Assembly: GCA_030427705.1 (NCBI GenBank)
Contig: JAUIBR010000016.1
Location: forward strand, 62,001-126,000
Reading direction: 5' to 3'
Length of the DNA stretch: 64,000 nucleotides
DNA from: a bacterium
GTDB lineage: Bacteria; Myxococcota_A; Bradymonadia; Bradymonadales; Bradymonadaceae
Position 1 is the first letter of the stretch. Every line of letters begins with the position of its first letter. A program made the position numbers and the translations under genes. Shown one piece after another: positions 41,892-50,737 of this stretch. Below the pieces are notes generated by a model. It was given only the letters and a program-made list of their open reading frames with translations. It had not been told where the DNA came from and ran no database searches.

Positions 41892-42159
41892 CTTGAGTGA
41901 CTGCGCTTACGTGTAGAGTACAACTACACCACAGCACCTCCGGGCAGGTAGGCATCCCAGCGATTCTTGTGTTCAAGTTGTTTCAGTTGCGTAAGCATTT
42001 TGTTTTCTCGTTTTCCGTTGGGCGTTCGCCCTCCTTGGACTACCCACAACTCCGTCAATTCGGCGTTTTGTTCCGAGTTAGACAAAAAAGTTCGAAAAAA
42101 ATTCAGATTTGGGTTCGAGAAGTTTGCATCGCTAAGCCGGCGGTGCTCATCTCCAGTGT
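41892..42159 (-). other. Leader-like region: hairpin, alternative pairing partner and short ORF
   Basis: A copy of GCCCGGAG (41938-41945) can pair with CTCCGGGC (41871-41878), an 8-bp match that would compete with the terminator stem. Between them is a hairpin GTGTAG-TTGTACT-CTACAC (41911-41929). A minus-strand open frame ends at 41924 with NRWDAYLPGGAVV; its shortest ATG version would start at 41998 (24 codons), without a strong ribosome site. The rest (42000-42159) is AT-rich and shows no certain promoter. Confidence 0.35.
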
Positions 42160-42621
42160 ATGACGAAGTTAGGATACCAAACGGTTTTGGCGGTTTTGGT
42201 GGCACTGGCCATAGGCTGCTCAGATGACTCCAACACTAGCGAGTCGATGGATATGGCGGTCGATGTCGGCGTTCAAGATGTCGGCTCGGACCTGACCGAC
42301 ATGGGCGAGGTTGACCAGGCGCCAGACCTCCCTGAACAACAGACCGATTTAGGAAACAATCGGCAGGATATGGGCGAAGAGTTACCTCTAATCGATGTGC
42401 CCACTGACCCCGTGACTACCTGCAACGATGCGTGCAATGCGCTGGAACTCGAGTGCTTCGAACAACCCCTGTTTCGAGGAACTGGCGGCGGACTGGCGTG
42501 GTATGGGAACTTCTTCGCGGTCATCGAATGCGACCGGCTTCCCAATATCTCGTCCCGCGACTCGATGACCGGCGTTGAGGTACCGCTCACTCGGCTTCAA
42601 TGCCTTTGTCGCGAACCCTAG
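42160..42621 (+). CDS. Acidic Asp/Met-rich lipoprotein
   Basis: Signal peptide and lipobox ALAIGC, then an acidic spacer (MDMAVDVGVQDVGSDLTDMG) and a Cys-containing C-terminal domain (CNDACNALELECFEQ, QCLCREP). No family recognised. The mature end resembles the small disulfide domains in other lipoproteins of this window. Confidence 0.7.
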   Translation: MTKLGYQTVLAVLVALAIGCSDDSNTSESMDMAVDVGVQDVGSDLTDMGEVDQAPDLPEQQTDLGNNRQDMGEELPLIDVPTDPVTTCNDACNALELECFEQPLFRGTGGGLAWYGNFFAVIECDRLPNISSRDSMTGVEVPLTRLQCLCREP

Positions 42622-43406
42622 GTGTCGTCGGACTGAAGCAACTCGCCTTGTTCAAGCCGGGAGACCAAATCTGCGACGAAGCGAGCCGCCGGCCCACCAT
42701 CCACGATGTCGTGGTCGACACTGATCGTTAGTTGCATGAATTCGCCGCGTTCAATGCGGTCTTCGCTGGCATCGGCAAATTTTGGGCGCTCAACGATTCC
42801 ACCCACCGTCACGCCCACAGAATACACGGTCGGGAAGGCAATTCCGTACCCGGCGCTATTGCCGAACATGCCCACCGCCGTGACACCGACCGTTCCAACT
42901 TGGGATGCCAGGCGCGTGGGAATCCCTGTGAATGCTCGCATGACTAGTCGGCGGACGGACCCGGGTAGCATCCCCGCCAACTTCATGCCCCGATTGGTTG
43001 GCATCAGTTTGCGGGAACGGGGAGCGTTTTGAACCCCTCTAATTTCGGACGTCAGGTCTTCGACACTTCGTTGTTCGGCGTTCTTTAACACAATCGGGAT
43101 GGGGTAGGTATGGTCGCCCATTCCCACCTCGACAAACGTGCACACATCAACATTATCGAACACAATCAGGTCGCCCCTAAGACTGCGAAGAGCGTGCACC
43201 TGCGGGTGTTTCGCGACGCTCCGGGCGACGCATGCAACCACGTAAGCGGTCCAAGACAGATCGGCATCTTGTTGATGAAATACGCGCCGAGCATGGGTTA
43301 CGTCGACATCGACAAGCCCATGAATGACATGCTTTGACTCACCAAGAATCAGCGAGTCGATGACGAATCGCCGCTCGAATGGGACCGGGATTCGTCGAAA
43401 CGACAT
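42618..43406 (-). CDS. Stand-alone 2-oxoacid dehydrogenase acyltransferase (E2) catalytic domain
   Basis: From the ATG at 43406 (AAAGGAG upstream) the protein is 262 residues, without lipoyl or E1/E3-binding domains. Features of the CAT-like E2 fold are SWTAYVVACVARSVAKHP, GYGIAFPTVYSVGVTVGGI and the active-site region VDHDIVDGGPAARFVADL (family DHRxxDG). It could acyltransfer without a lipoyl arm. It starts 1 bp after the stop of the lipoprotein hydrolase, in an operon with it and YedI. Confidence 0.82.
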   Translation of the reverse strand: MSFRRIPVPFERRFVIDSLILGESKHVIHGLVDVDVTHARRVFHQQDADLSWTAYVVACVARSVAKHPQVHALRSLRGDLIVFDNVDVCTFVEVGMGDHTYPIPIVLKNAEQRSVEDLTSEIRGVQNAPRSRKLMPTNRGMKLAGMLPGSVRRLVMRAFTGIPTRLASQVGTVGVTAVGMFGNSAGYGIAFPTVYSVGVTVGGIVERPKFADASEDRIERGEFMQLTISVDHDIVDGGPAARFVADLVSRLEQGELLQSDDT

Positions 43407-43407
43407 G

Positions 43408-44541
43408 CTACTCCTTTGACTCGATGCTGACTTGCGACCAACCATCTTGGTCGATGATCGATGCTGGCTGGCCTAGCAATGTATGCGCGAAGAACGCGGT
43501 GGCGTAGGTCGCAGCGATGTCGCGACCTGTTTCGATATCCAAATAAGTGAATTCTTCGCCGTTGGTCATTCGCTCGTCGTCGCCACAACCTGGTTGGACA
43601 AAGTCGGTGAGTCCCGCAATATCGCTAAAGTCCCAGTGGCCAGCGTCTTCCACGGACACAAGCCACGCGGGTGAGTTTGCGTCTTCGAAATTGTTGCGCA
43701 GAATATTGTTTCCAAGCGTGGTGATGCTGTTGTCCTCGACCGCTAAAATCAACATGATCGGTCGTTCGATCTCGGAAATCGTCACCCCTGGCAATAGTGG
43801 GTTTTCCATCGGCGCCGCGATGCCCATCGCCGCCTTCACCTCGCTGTTTTCCTGCGCGACGTAGCCCGCAGTAACAGAGCCAAAGCTATGACCCATGACC
43901 GCGATTCGGTCCTCGTCGGTGTCGATGTCGGTGCCGGTGACGCTGTCCAACACAGGGAGCAGCAGCTCGATGTCCTGACGCCGGACTTCTAGGAATTGTG
44001 GACCAAGGGCGATGCCATTGCCGGCGAGCTCGTCGAACATCGTGTTGTCTTCGTGGTCGGGCGCGACGACGACGATACCGTGCGAGGCGAGTCGTTCGGC
44101 CGTGCTAAAAGCCGAGTAACGCATGCAGTTGTGACAGTGCGAGAAGACGACTACCGGCCACGGTCCGCCTTCAGCGACCTGCGCGTCTCGGTTTGAAGCA
44201 GTCGTCTCGGTCGCGCAGTTTTCCTGACCCAAAAGACCTTCTAGCGTCGTGCGATTTTCGCCACTTTCGAAATCCAAAATGCTGCCGCTACCGGTTTCTG
44301 CAGCTGGGTACCAAATCTCAACATCAAGGGTCCGGGATCGGTCAGTATCTTCGTATTGAATCGAACGCACACCGACCGCATAGGGCCCATTCATTGTCGG
44401 GTCTAACGTCGGAACATTATTCGAGTTGTTCGAGTTGTTTGTGTTGTTGGCGTTGTTCGAATTGTTGGCGTTGTTTGATTGACTTTCGTCATCCGAACAC
44501 GCTGCGGCCAGCAACAAAAGGGCAACTAATAGCACTCGCAT
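43408..44541 (-). CDS. Lipoprotein alpha/beta hydrolase (PAF-acetylhydrolase-like), Asn-rich tether
   Basis: Signal peptide with lipobox LLAAAC, then SDDESQSNNANNSNNANN and similar units. The hydrolase domain has VVVFSHCHNCMRYS, the nucleophile GHSFGS, and SVEDAGHWDFSD with the catalytic His. It is likely tethered to the outer membrane, acting on lipids or esters. It follows the YedI gene without a gap. Confidence 0.85.
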   Translation of the reverse strand: MRVLLVALLLLAAACSDDESQSNNANNSNNANNTNNSNNSNNVPTLDPTMNGPYAVGVRSIQYEDTDRSRTLDVEIWYPAAETGSGSILDFESGENRTTLEGLLGQENCATETTASNRDAQVAEGGPWPVVVFSHCHNCMRYSAFSTAERLASHGIVVVAPDHEDNTMFDELAGNGIALGPQFLEVRRQDIELLLPVLDSVTGTDIDTDEDRIAVMGHSFGSVTAGYVAQENSEVKAAMGIAAPMENPLLPGVTISEIERPIMLILAVEDNSITTLGNNILRNNFEDANSPAWLVSVEDAGHWDFSDIAGLTDFVQPGCGDDERMTNGEEFTYLDIETGRDIAATYATAFFAHTLLGQPASIIDQDGWSQVSIESKE

Positions 44542-45474
44542 CTATTCTTCCTCGGTCGACGTTTCAGGCTCTGCCTTCGCAGGAAGCACCTTTCGAATGC
44601 CCTCGTAGACGGCGACGATCACGCCGCCGCTGACGATTCCAGTAGCAAACTGCAGACCCATGGTTGCCAACACCCCGACGACACCTTCCATTGCCTCGGC
44701 ATGATGCGCCCAGTCCTTCACGATGGGCAGGCCGTGGGCAAGAATGCCCCCACCCACAAGGAACATCGCGATGGTTCCGAAAAAGCCAAGACCCTTCATC
44801 AGCCAAGGCGTGCCAGCCAACAGGGCCTTACCCAATCCGACGCCACTGCCACCTTTGTTGACCAGATGCAGGCCGAAATCATCGAGTTTCACGATACCAG
44901 CCACGAGTCCATAGACGCCGACGGTCATTACAACCGCCACGGTCACCAACGCCGCGGCTTGAAGTTGAAGGGTTGCTTCGCCCATCGTGCCCAGGGCGAT
45001 GACGATGATTTCAGCCGAAAGAATGAAGTCGGTTCGGATTGCGCCCTTAATCTTCTCTTTCTCGAACTCGACCATGTCGATTTCGGGATTAGCGAATGCC
45101 TCGTGCAGGTCTTCCTCTTCAGCGTCGTGCTCCGCCTTGTGGAGGATTTTGTGCGCGACCTTTTCGAACCCTTCAAAGCAAAGGAACGCGCCCCCAATCA
45201 TCAGAAGCGGGGTGATCAGCCAGCTGGCAAACGCCGAGATCAACATCGCCGCCGGGACCAAAATCGCTTTGTTGACCGCCGAGCCCTTTGCCACCGCCCA
45301 AACCACCGGCAATTCTCGGTCTGAGACGACACCTGTCACTTGTTGCGCATTCAACGCGAGGTCGTCTCCAAGAACGCCTGCAGTCTTCTGCGTCGCGACT
45401 TTTGTCATCGCAGCAACATCATCCAGGATGGTCGCGATGTCGTCGATTAGGGCGAGTAAGCTTGTTCCTGCCAT
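44542..45474 (-). CDS. yedI: DUF808 (YedI) family membrane protein
   Basis: The 310-residue protein begins AGTSLLALIDDIATILDDVAAMTKVATQKTAGVLGDDLALNA, the DUF808 signature, and has several membrane segments (ILVPAAMLISAFASWLITPLLMIGG, TVAVVMTVGVYGLVAGIV). Function unknown. The C-terminus is acidic. It is the first gene of the operon with the hydrolase and E2-like protein. Confidence 0.93.
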   Translation of the reverse strand: MAGTSLLALIDDIATILDDVAAMTKVATQKTAGVLGDDLALNAQQVTGVVSDRELPVVWAVAKGSAVNKAILVPAAMLISAFASWLITPLLMIGGAFLCFEGFEKVAHKILHKAEHDAEEEDLHEAFANPEIDMVEFEKEKIKGAIRTDFILSAEIIVIALGTMGEATLQLQAAALVTVAVVMTVGVYGLVAGIVKLDDFGLHLVNKGGSGVGLGKALLAGTPWLMKGLGFFGTIAMFLVGGGILAHGLPIVKDWAHHAEAMEGVVGVLATMGLQFATGIVSGGVIVAVYEGIRKVLPAKAEPETSTEEE

Positions 45475-45591
45475 GTGTAGCTCAGATATTGGGTTGCCAT
45501 TTTGTAGTCTAAAATCGGGCGCTTCGGTAGTGGTATCGCAAGTGAAGTTGCGCTATCGAATGTCTGGAATCTGGACGTTGGAGAAGTTGAG

Positions 45592-47256
45592 ATGACTCCC
45601 GAACTCAAAAAGCACAATCATCCGGTCCCAAAAGGACCTGTCGTCGTCGTCGTTCTGGACGGCGTTGGAATTGGACGTCACGACGAAGGTGACGCCGTAT
45701 ACCTGGCCCGAACGCCTGTCATGGACTGGCTGGACACGGTCGCGCTCAAGACGCAGATGTTCGCGCATGGCACGCATGTGGGCATGCCGACAGACTCCGA
45801 TATGGGGAACTCCGAGGTCGGACACAACGCGTTGGGGGCCGGCAAAATCTACGACCAAGGCGCGAAACTGGTCGACAACGTCATCAAGTCGGGAGACCTC
45901 TTCGACGACGCCAATCCAGCCTCCGAAACCTGGCGCAAACTGGTGGACCGAGTCCTGGAAAACGGCTCGACTCTGCACCTGATTGGCTTGTTGTCCGACG
46001 GCAACGTCCACAGCCATATCGACCACGTCGAGGCCCTGTTGGCCGATGCCGCAAAACGCGGCGTCAAACGCGCTCGCCTGCATCCACTTTTGGACGGGCG
46101 CGACGTGGCTGGTCAAAGCTCGCACCTGTATGTGGAGCGAATCGAAAAGTTCATGAACGACCTCGATGGCGACTACCGAATCGCATCCGGTGGTGGGCGC
46201 ATGTTGGTCACGATGGACCGCTACGAAGCTGAGTGGGATATGGTTGAGCGCGGCTGGAACGCGCATGTGCTGGGCGAAGGTCCAAAAGTCGCATCTGCGA
46301 TGGAGGCCATCGAAGCCGCGCGCGACAACGACCCGAGCGTTAATGACCAGTTCATCCCCGCGTTCGTCGTCTGCGAAAATGGCCAGCCAATTGGGACGAT
46401 TGAAGACGGTGACTCCGTGTTGTTTTTCAACTTCCGGGGTGACCGTGCCATCGAACTCACTCGGGCATTTGAGCAGGACGACTTCGACAAGTTTGACCGG
46501 AAACGCCGCCCTGACGTGCTCTACGCCGGTATGATGCAGTATGACGGCGACTTGGGTATTCCTGCGCACTTCCTGGTCACCCCGCCATCCATCGAAGGCA
46601 CGATGGGCGAGCGCCTCGCAGACGCAGGCGTGAAGCAGTTGGCGGTCAGCGAAACTCAGAAGTACGGCCATGTGACGTACTTCTGGAACGGGAATCGAAC
46701 GGAGCCTTTCAACGCTGACCTCGAAACCTATATCGAAATCCCGTCCGACCGTGTCGTGTTCGACCAACGCCCGTGGATGAAAGCGGCGGAAATCACCGAC
46801 GCGGTCATGAACCAGTTGCGCGGGGACAGCGATATCAAGTTCGCGCGCGTCAACTACCCAAACGGCGATATGGTCGGGCACACAGGCAGCCTGGAAGCCG
46901 CCATCGTCGCGGTAGAGGCTTCCGACTTGTCATTGGGGCGCTTGCTAAAATGCATCGAAAAGCTTGGTGGCGCCGCAATCGTGACCGCTGACCACGGCAA
47001 CTCAGACCAGATGTTCCAGATCGACAAAAAGACCGGTGAGTTCGCGACGAACGAGAAGGGCGAGCGCATCCCGCACACGGCTCACACACTGAACCCCGTG
47101 CCGCTGCGGATTTACGCGCCATCCATCCAAGACTCGCTTGAGCTCGCGGACGTCGAACCACGGCGCCTCAGCAATATTGCTTCAACGGCGTTGATGTTGA
47201 TGGGATATGAGGCGCCCGAGGACTTGGACGCCAGTTTGATTGCCTTCGGTGACTAA
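45592..47256 (+). CDS. gpmI: 2,3-bisphosphoglycerate-independent phosphoglycerate mutase
   Basis: The 554-residue enzyme has LDGVGIGRHDEGDAV, the phosphoserine loop PTDSDMGNSEVGHNALGAG (Ser74), LLSDGNVHSHIDH, and ADHGNSDQM with the metal ligands. It interconverts 3- and 2-phosphoglycerate with manganese. The wording LKTQMFAHGTHVGMPTDSD resembles the plant/alphaproteobacterial-type clade rather than E. coli GpmI. Confidence 0.95.
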   Translation: MTPELKKHNHPVPKGPVVVVVLDGVGIGRHDEGDAVYLARTPVMDWLDTVALKTQMFAHGTHVGMPTDSDMGNSEVGHNALGAGKIYDQGAKLVDNVIKSGDLFDDANPASETWRKLVDRVLENGSTLHLIGLLSDGNVHSHIDHVEALLADAAKRGVKRARLHPLLDGRDVAGQSSHLYVERIEKFMNDLDGDYRIASGGGRMLVTMDRYEAEWDMVERGWNAHVLGEGPKVASAMEAIEAARDNDPSVNDQFIPAFVVCENGQPIGTIEDGDSVLFFNFRGDRAIELTRAFEQDDFDKFDRKRRPDVLYAGMMQYDGDLGIPAHFLVTPPSIEGTMGERLADAGVKQLAVSETQKYGHVTYFWNGNRTEPFNADLETYIEIPSDRVVFDQRPWMKAAEITDAVMNQLRGDSDIKFARVNYPNGDMVGHTGSLEAAIVAVEASDLSLGRLLKCIEKLGGAAIVTADHGNSDQMFQIDKKTGEFATNEKGERIPHTAHTLNPVPLRIYAPSIQDSLELADVEPRRLSNIASTALMLMGYEAPEDLDASLIAFGD

Positions 47257-48164
47257 GCAGGTTCGGTCTTTGGACCAAGCGCTTCTTCAGCAGCTGACTT
47301 CGCTTCTTCAAGCGTTTCATTGGCAGCCTGTTTGGCTTCTTCGTAAGCAGCGGAGGCAGCTTCTTTCTTCTTCTCGGCGGCCTGCTTAGCTTCTTCAAGC
47401 TTTGCAGACGCTCCTTTTTTGGCTTCCTCAGCCGCAATCTTCGCCTCTTCGAACTTCGCACTGGCAGCCGCGCGAGCCTCTTCGGCTGCGTGCTTGGCTT
47501 CGTCCAGAAGTGACGGGGTATCGACGGGCTTTCGGATTGGCTGGTCGGCCTTTTCGGCTTTTGCCTTCACGACGGCGTCCGCTTGCTTTTCCGCCTCAAA
47601 CTCGTCTTCGATACGAAGGCGCATCGGTCCAAATCGGTCGACGTGGTAGCCCTCGATGTCAGCGTAGAATGCGCGGAGTTGGTCCATCACTTCCGTCGGA
47701 TTCGTGACCTCAATCGCGGGGCCTAGTCCGCCCGTCTTGGTCTTGAAGTCAAGATATGCTGGGACGAGCGGCACTTCAGCGGCTTTGGCGATGTGATAGA
47801 AGCCGGATTTCCAGTACTCAACGTAGCGACGCGTTCCTTCAACAGCGATGGCGAGGTGGAGTTTGTCACGGCTGTGGAATTCATCAGCAAGGTATTCGAC
47901 GTAGTTATTGCTCTTCGAGCGGTCGATCGGGATTCCACCCATCCGGCGGAAGAAGTGACCTTTCCAGCCTTTGAACAGTGCGTCTTTGCCGAGCCACGAG
48001 AATTCGAGGCCCAAAAGTGATGCCACTGCGATGGTGAATGGAAAGTCCCATGCACTCGTGTGTGGCGCGGCAACAATTACGAATTTGTCGCCTTCTGGCG
48101 GGGTCGACACGACTTTCCAACCGTAGACCCACAACAATAGTCTTGAGATGAAACGCAAAAACAT
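47253..48164 (-). CDS. PlsC-type acyltransferase with C-terminal Ala/Glu/Lys coiled coil
   Basis: Start at 48164 with GGCGGAG upstream. The acyltransferase motif is HTSAWDF (HxxxxD), followed by GGIPIDRS and AVEGTRRYVEYW, as in 1-acylglycerol-3-phosphate acyltransferases of the short (under 210 residues) kind. The last 100 residues are EAKxAAEE repeats, a long amphipathic helix seen also in apolipophorin-like proteins. The end overlaps gpmI by 4 bp, tail to tail. Confidence 0.85.
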   Translation of the reverse strand: MFLRFISRLLLWVYGWKVVSTPPEGDKFVIVAAPHTSAWDFPFTIAVASLLGLEFSWLGKDALFKGWKGHFFRRMGGIPIDRSKSNNYVEYLADEFHSRDKLHLAIAVEGTRRYVEYWKSGFYHIAKAAEVPLVPAYLDFKTKTGGLGPAIEVTNPTEVMDQLRAFYADIEGYHVDRFGPMRLRIEDEFEAEKQADAVVKAKAEKADQPIRKPVDTPSLLDEAKHAAEEARAAASAKFEEAKIAAEEAKKGASAKLEEAKQAAEKKKEAASAAYEEAKQAANETLEEAKSAAEEALGPKTEPA

Positions 48165-48312
48165 TCGGTCTCCGCCGATAAGGGCGTTACAGAAGCCCAA
48201 ATCCAATTTAACCCGGTTCTTGCCAGTGGCAAGGATGGCTTGTGTACCTGTTTTGGGGTCTATCCTGCAAGTAAATCTCGAAATAGGCGCATTCCGACTG
48301 GCTGTTCGGGAC

Positions 48313-49032
48313 TTACAGGGTGTCCAAGAATCGCTTCAAAAGCCCGTTCGCGACTGGCGTCGGTCGATGGATCGAGAGCGAGTGTTCATGCGCCTCCTCG
48401 GGCGTCATAGGCTCTTTTGCATAATTCACCAGATAGCGTTCATAACGCATCATGTTGTCTGCCATCGACAATTCTGGATGGAATTGTGTAGCCCACACCA
48501 TTCGATCAGCTACTCGAATCGCTTGAAACTCGCAGCGTTCACTTGAGGCCAAGTGCACGACGTCATTGGGGAGCTTGGCGACGCTATCGTTGTGCCCCAA
48601 TTGCGCGTCAAATGTCGGCGGCAGTTGCGAGAACAGTGCGTCTTCCTTCGCCGCGGCTGTGCAGGTCATTTCGAACGTTCCAACTTCAGCGGCATCAGGG
48701 TTGTTGACGACCTCGCCGCCTAGCGCTTGAACCAGGACCTGGAAGCCGAAGCACGATGCAAACATCGGGACGTTGTGTGACAAGATATCGTGCATCAGGT
48801 CGAGCATCGGCTGATGCCATTCAAACCCACCCTTCGACACGGAGTAGTCGCCGCTCCCGCCAATCATAACGAGGTCTGCGCCGTCCAAGCTCCACGTGTG
48901 CGCGGGCTCGTGCGCCATGTTGATGGTGCGCCAGTACTCAGATGGCAGACCGGTCTGCTCCTCGAAACATTCGAGCTCATGCCGAATCATCGGGTCGTCA
49001 TCGTCGCGCGCTTGTAGCAACAGAATCTGCAT
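48313..49032 (-). CDS. Class I glutamine amidotransferase (GATase1-like)
   Basis: The 239-residue protein has the triad pattern: nucleophile Cys in FASCFGFQVL, His-Glu in ATQFHPEL. MIGGSGDYSV shows an early Gly loop. It resembles the family of GMP-synthase-like amidotransferases (YfeJ type). No partner synthase is adjacent, so the acceptor of ammonia is unknown. Confidence 0.88.
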   Translation of the reverse strand: MQILLLQARDDDDPMIRHELECFEEQTGLPSEYWRTINMAHEPAHTWSLDGADLVMIGGSGDYSVSKGGFEWHQPMLDLMHDILSHNVPMFASCFGFQVLVQALGGEVVNNPDAAEVGTFEMTCTAAAKEDALFSQLPPTFDAQLGHNDSVAKLPNDVVHLASSERCEFQAIRVADRMVWATQFHPELSMADNMMRYERYLVNYAKEPMTPEEAHEHSLSIHRPTPVANGLLKRFLDTL

Positions 49033-49133
49033 CGTCTTCGCCTAGTCCGAAAGCGAGGGCAGACTAAGTTTAGATCCAAAAAGTTCAAGCTCCGTTTTGA
49101 ATGACAACAACCAATTCAACACGGAGATACGAA

Positions 49134-49946
49134 ATGAATCGCTGGATTTTGATGCTTTTGACTGTTTTCTTAGGGTCCCAACTTGTGGCGTGCGCATCGT
49201 CGGCACGGCCGCTACGTGCCGAGATGCCAGCTATGGCTATCCAACAGGCACCCGTCGCCCCACTCAACGACAACTATTTCAAGTCAGACAAGACCGGGAA
49301 TCTCTCGGAGGCTGAACTCAAGCATATTTTGGAGGCGCCGGTGTTCCTTGAAGAGGACACGCGGCTGGGCATCGTTCCCGTCACAACCGCATATGATGTG
49401 GATGAGGAAGTGCCGCTGGCCGTCGTCCCTCACCAATTGAGCCAGTCGCTCGAAAAGACTGGCCTCTTCAACGTCACGACCGAGGTTTCGACGGACTGGC
49501 CCGCAGACGGCAGCGTTGCTGGACTTCGCGAACTAGCCGCACGTTACCGCTCGAAGTACCTGCTGCTCTACCGACATCGCTTCGTTGACCGAAGCCACAC
49601 CAACGGCTGGGCTTGGACCTACCCCACGATTGTCGGAATCTTCGCCGCGCCGGCATCCACCGTTGAGATTGCGGGTGTGATGGAGGCGACGCTGTTCGAT
49701 GTTCGCTCCGGAACCATCCTGTTCACCGCTTTCGAGCGTGTGTACACCGAAGAGCAGCTCAATATCTGGAACAACGATTACAAACGCCGCAAGATTAAGG
49801 AGCGTCTGCTGAAGCAGGCGACTGACAAGCTCGCAAAGACGATGAATGGGAAGGTTCGCCGGCTGGCTGCTGCCAACCCGAACCATCAGAACAAAGCGGT
49901 CGCCCAGCCTAAGTCGTCGGCTGCGCAGTTTCCGGCCGCGCCGTAG
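49134..49946 (+). CDS. Lipoprotein, hypothetical (CsgG/TolB-domain-like layout)
   Basis: From the ATG at 49134 (ACGGAG upstream): signal peptide with lipobox LVAC, then a 250-residue domain with RLGIVPVTTAYDVDEEVPL, SLEKTGLFNVTTEVS and YLLLYRHRFVDRSHTNG, VMEATLFDVRSGTILFT. The pattern 'rating of two arguments into a periplasmic reporter' resembles the Curli-assembly/TolB-like small domains, but I am not sure of the family. The C-terminus is disordered and Lys/Ala-rich. Confidence 0.65.
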   Translation: MNRWILMLLTVFLGSQLVACASSARPLRAEMPAMAIQQAPVAPLNDNYFKSDKTGNLSEAELKHILEAPVFLEEDTRLGIVPVTTAYDVDEEVPLAVVPHQLSQSLEKTGLFNVTTEVSTDWPADGSVAGLRELAARYRSKYLLLYRHRFVDRSHTNGWAWTYPTIVGIFAAPASTVEIAGVMEATLFDVRSGTILFTAFERVYTEEQLNIWNNDYKRRKIKERLLKQATDKLAKTMNGKVRRLAAANPNHQNKAVAQPKSSAAQFPAAP

Positions 49947-49955
49947 CTGGCGGAC

Positions 49956-50651
49956 CTAGTCTTCGGAGCCCACGAATTTGTAGATGGCTCCGCCCAGCGC
50001 TCCGCCAATGATCGGAAACACCCAGAACAGCCAAAGCTGCGTGAGCGCCCACCCACCAACAAATACAGCCGGCCCGGTACTGCGGGCCGGATTCACCGAC
50101 AGGTTGGTCACTGGGATTCCGACGAGGTGAATCAAGGTCAGGCACAAGCCGATGGCGATTGGTGCAAAGCCCGCTGGTGCGCGCTCGTCAGTTGCGCCCA
50201 TGATCACGAAGAGGAACATCATTGTGAGCACGACTTCCGCGACAATGGCTGCCGTCATCGAATAGCCGCCTGGCGAGTGTTCACCATATCCATTGGATGC
50301 AAAACCGGCGGCGAGGTCGAAGCCCTCGGCACCGCTCGCAATCAAGTAGAGGCAGCCAGCCGCTGCGATGCCCCCGATGACTTGAGCGATGATGTACGGT
50401 GGAAGTTCATTGGCCGGAAACCGTCCACCAACGACCAAGCCCACTGATACCGCGGGGTTTAGATGACAGCCTGAGATGTGACCGATGGCGAATGCCATGG
50501 TCAGGACGGTCAATCCAAACGCCAGCGAGACGCCTAGAAGTCCGATTCCTACGTTGGGGAAGGCAGCAGCTAACACCGCACTTCCGCAACCACCAAACAC
50601 TAGCCAGAACGTGCCGATGAGTTCGGCAGCAAATCGTTTCTGCATGGGCAT
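49956..50651 (-). CDS. aqpZ: Aquaporin Z-type water channel
   Basis: The 231-residue protein has six membrane segments and both half-helix motifs: HLNPAVS and [33 protein letters not shown] is the standard AqpZ opening. The Arg of the selectivity filter follows the second NPA (NPARS). Water transport in the inner membrane is the likely role. Confidence 0.95.
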   Translation of the reverse strand: MPMQKRFAAELIGTFWLVFGGCGSAVLAAAFPNVGIGLLGVSLAFGLTVLTMAFAIGHISGCHLNPAVSVGLVVGGRFPANELPPYIIAQVIGGIAAAGCLYLIASGAEGFDLAAGFASNGYGEHSPGGYSMTAAIVAEVVLTMMFLFVIMGATDERAPAGFAPIAIGLCLTLIHLVGIPVTNLSVNPARSTGPAVFVGGWALTQLWLFWVFPIIGGALGGAIYKFVGSED

Positions 50652-50737
50652 GAGAGTCCTCCTCGTTTTCCCGGTTTAGGAAGACTCTTACACCGTTTTT
50701 GCTTGCGTCAAAAAACTAATGAAAACAGGCGGTTTCT

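Noticed and set aside
41924-42205. 93-codon minus-strand ORF between the tRNA array and the lipoprotein
   Set aside because: It overlaps the real lipoprotein start and has no ribosome site at its first Met. Only its last 24 codons are kept, as a possible leader peptide in the array leader.
45553-46881. 442-codon minus-strand open frame opposite gpmI
   Set aside because: Shadow of gpmI; composition is atypical (His/Arg/Val-rich).
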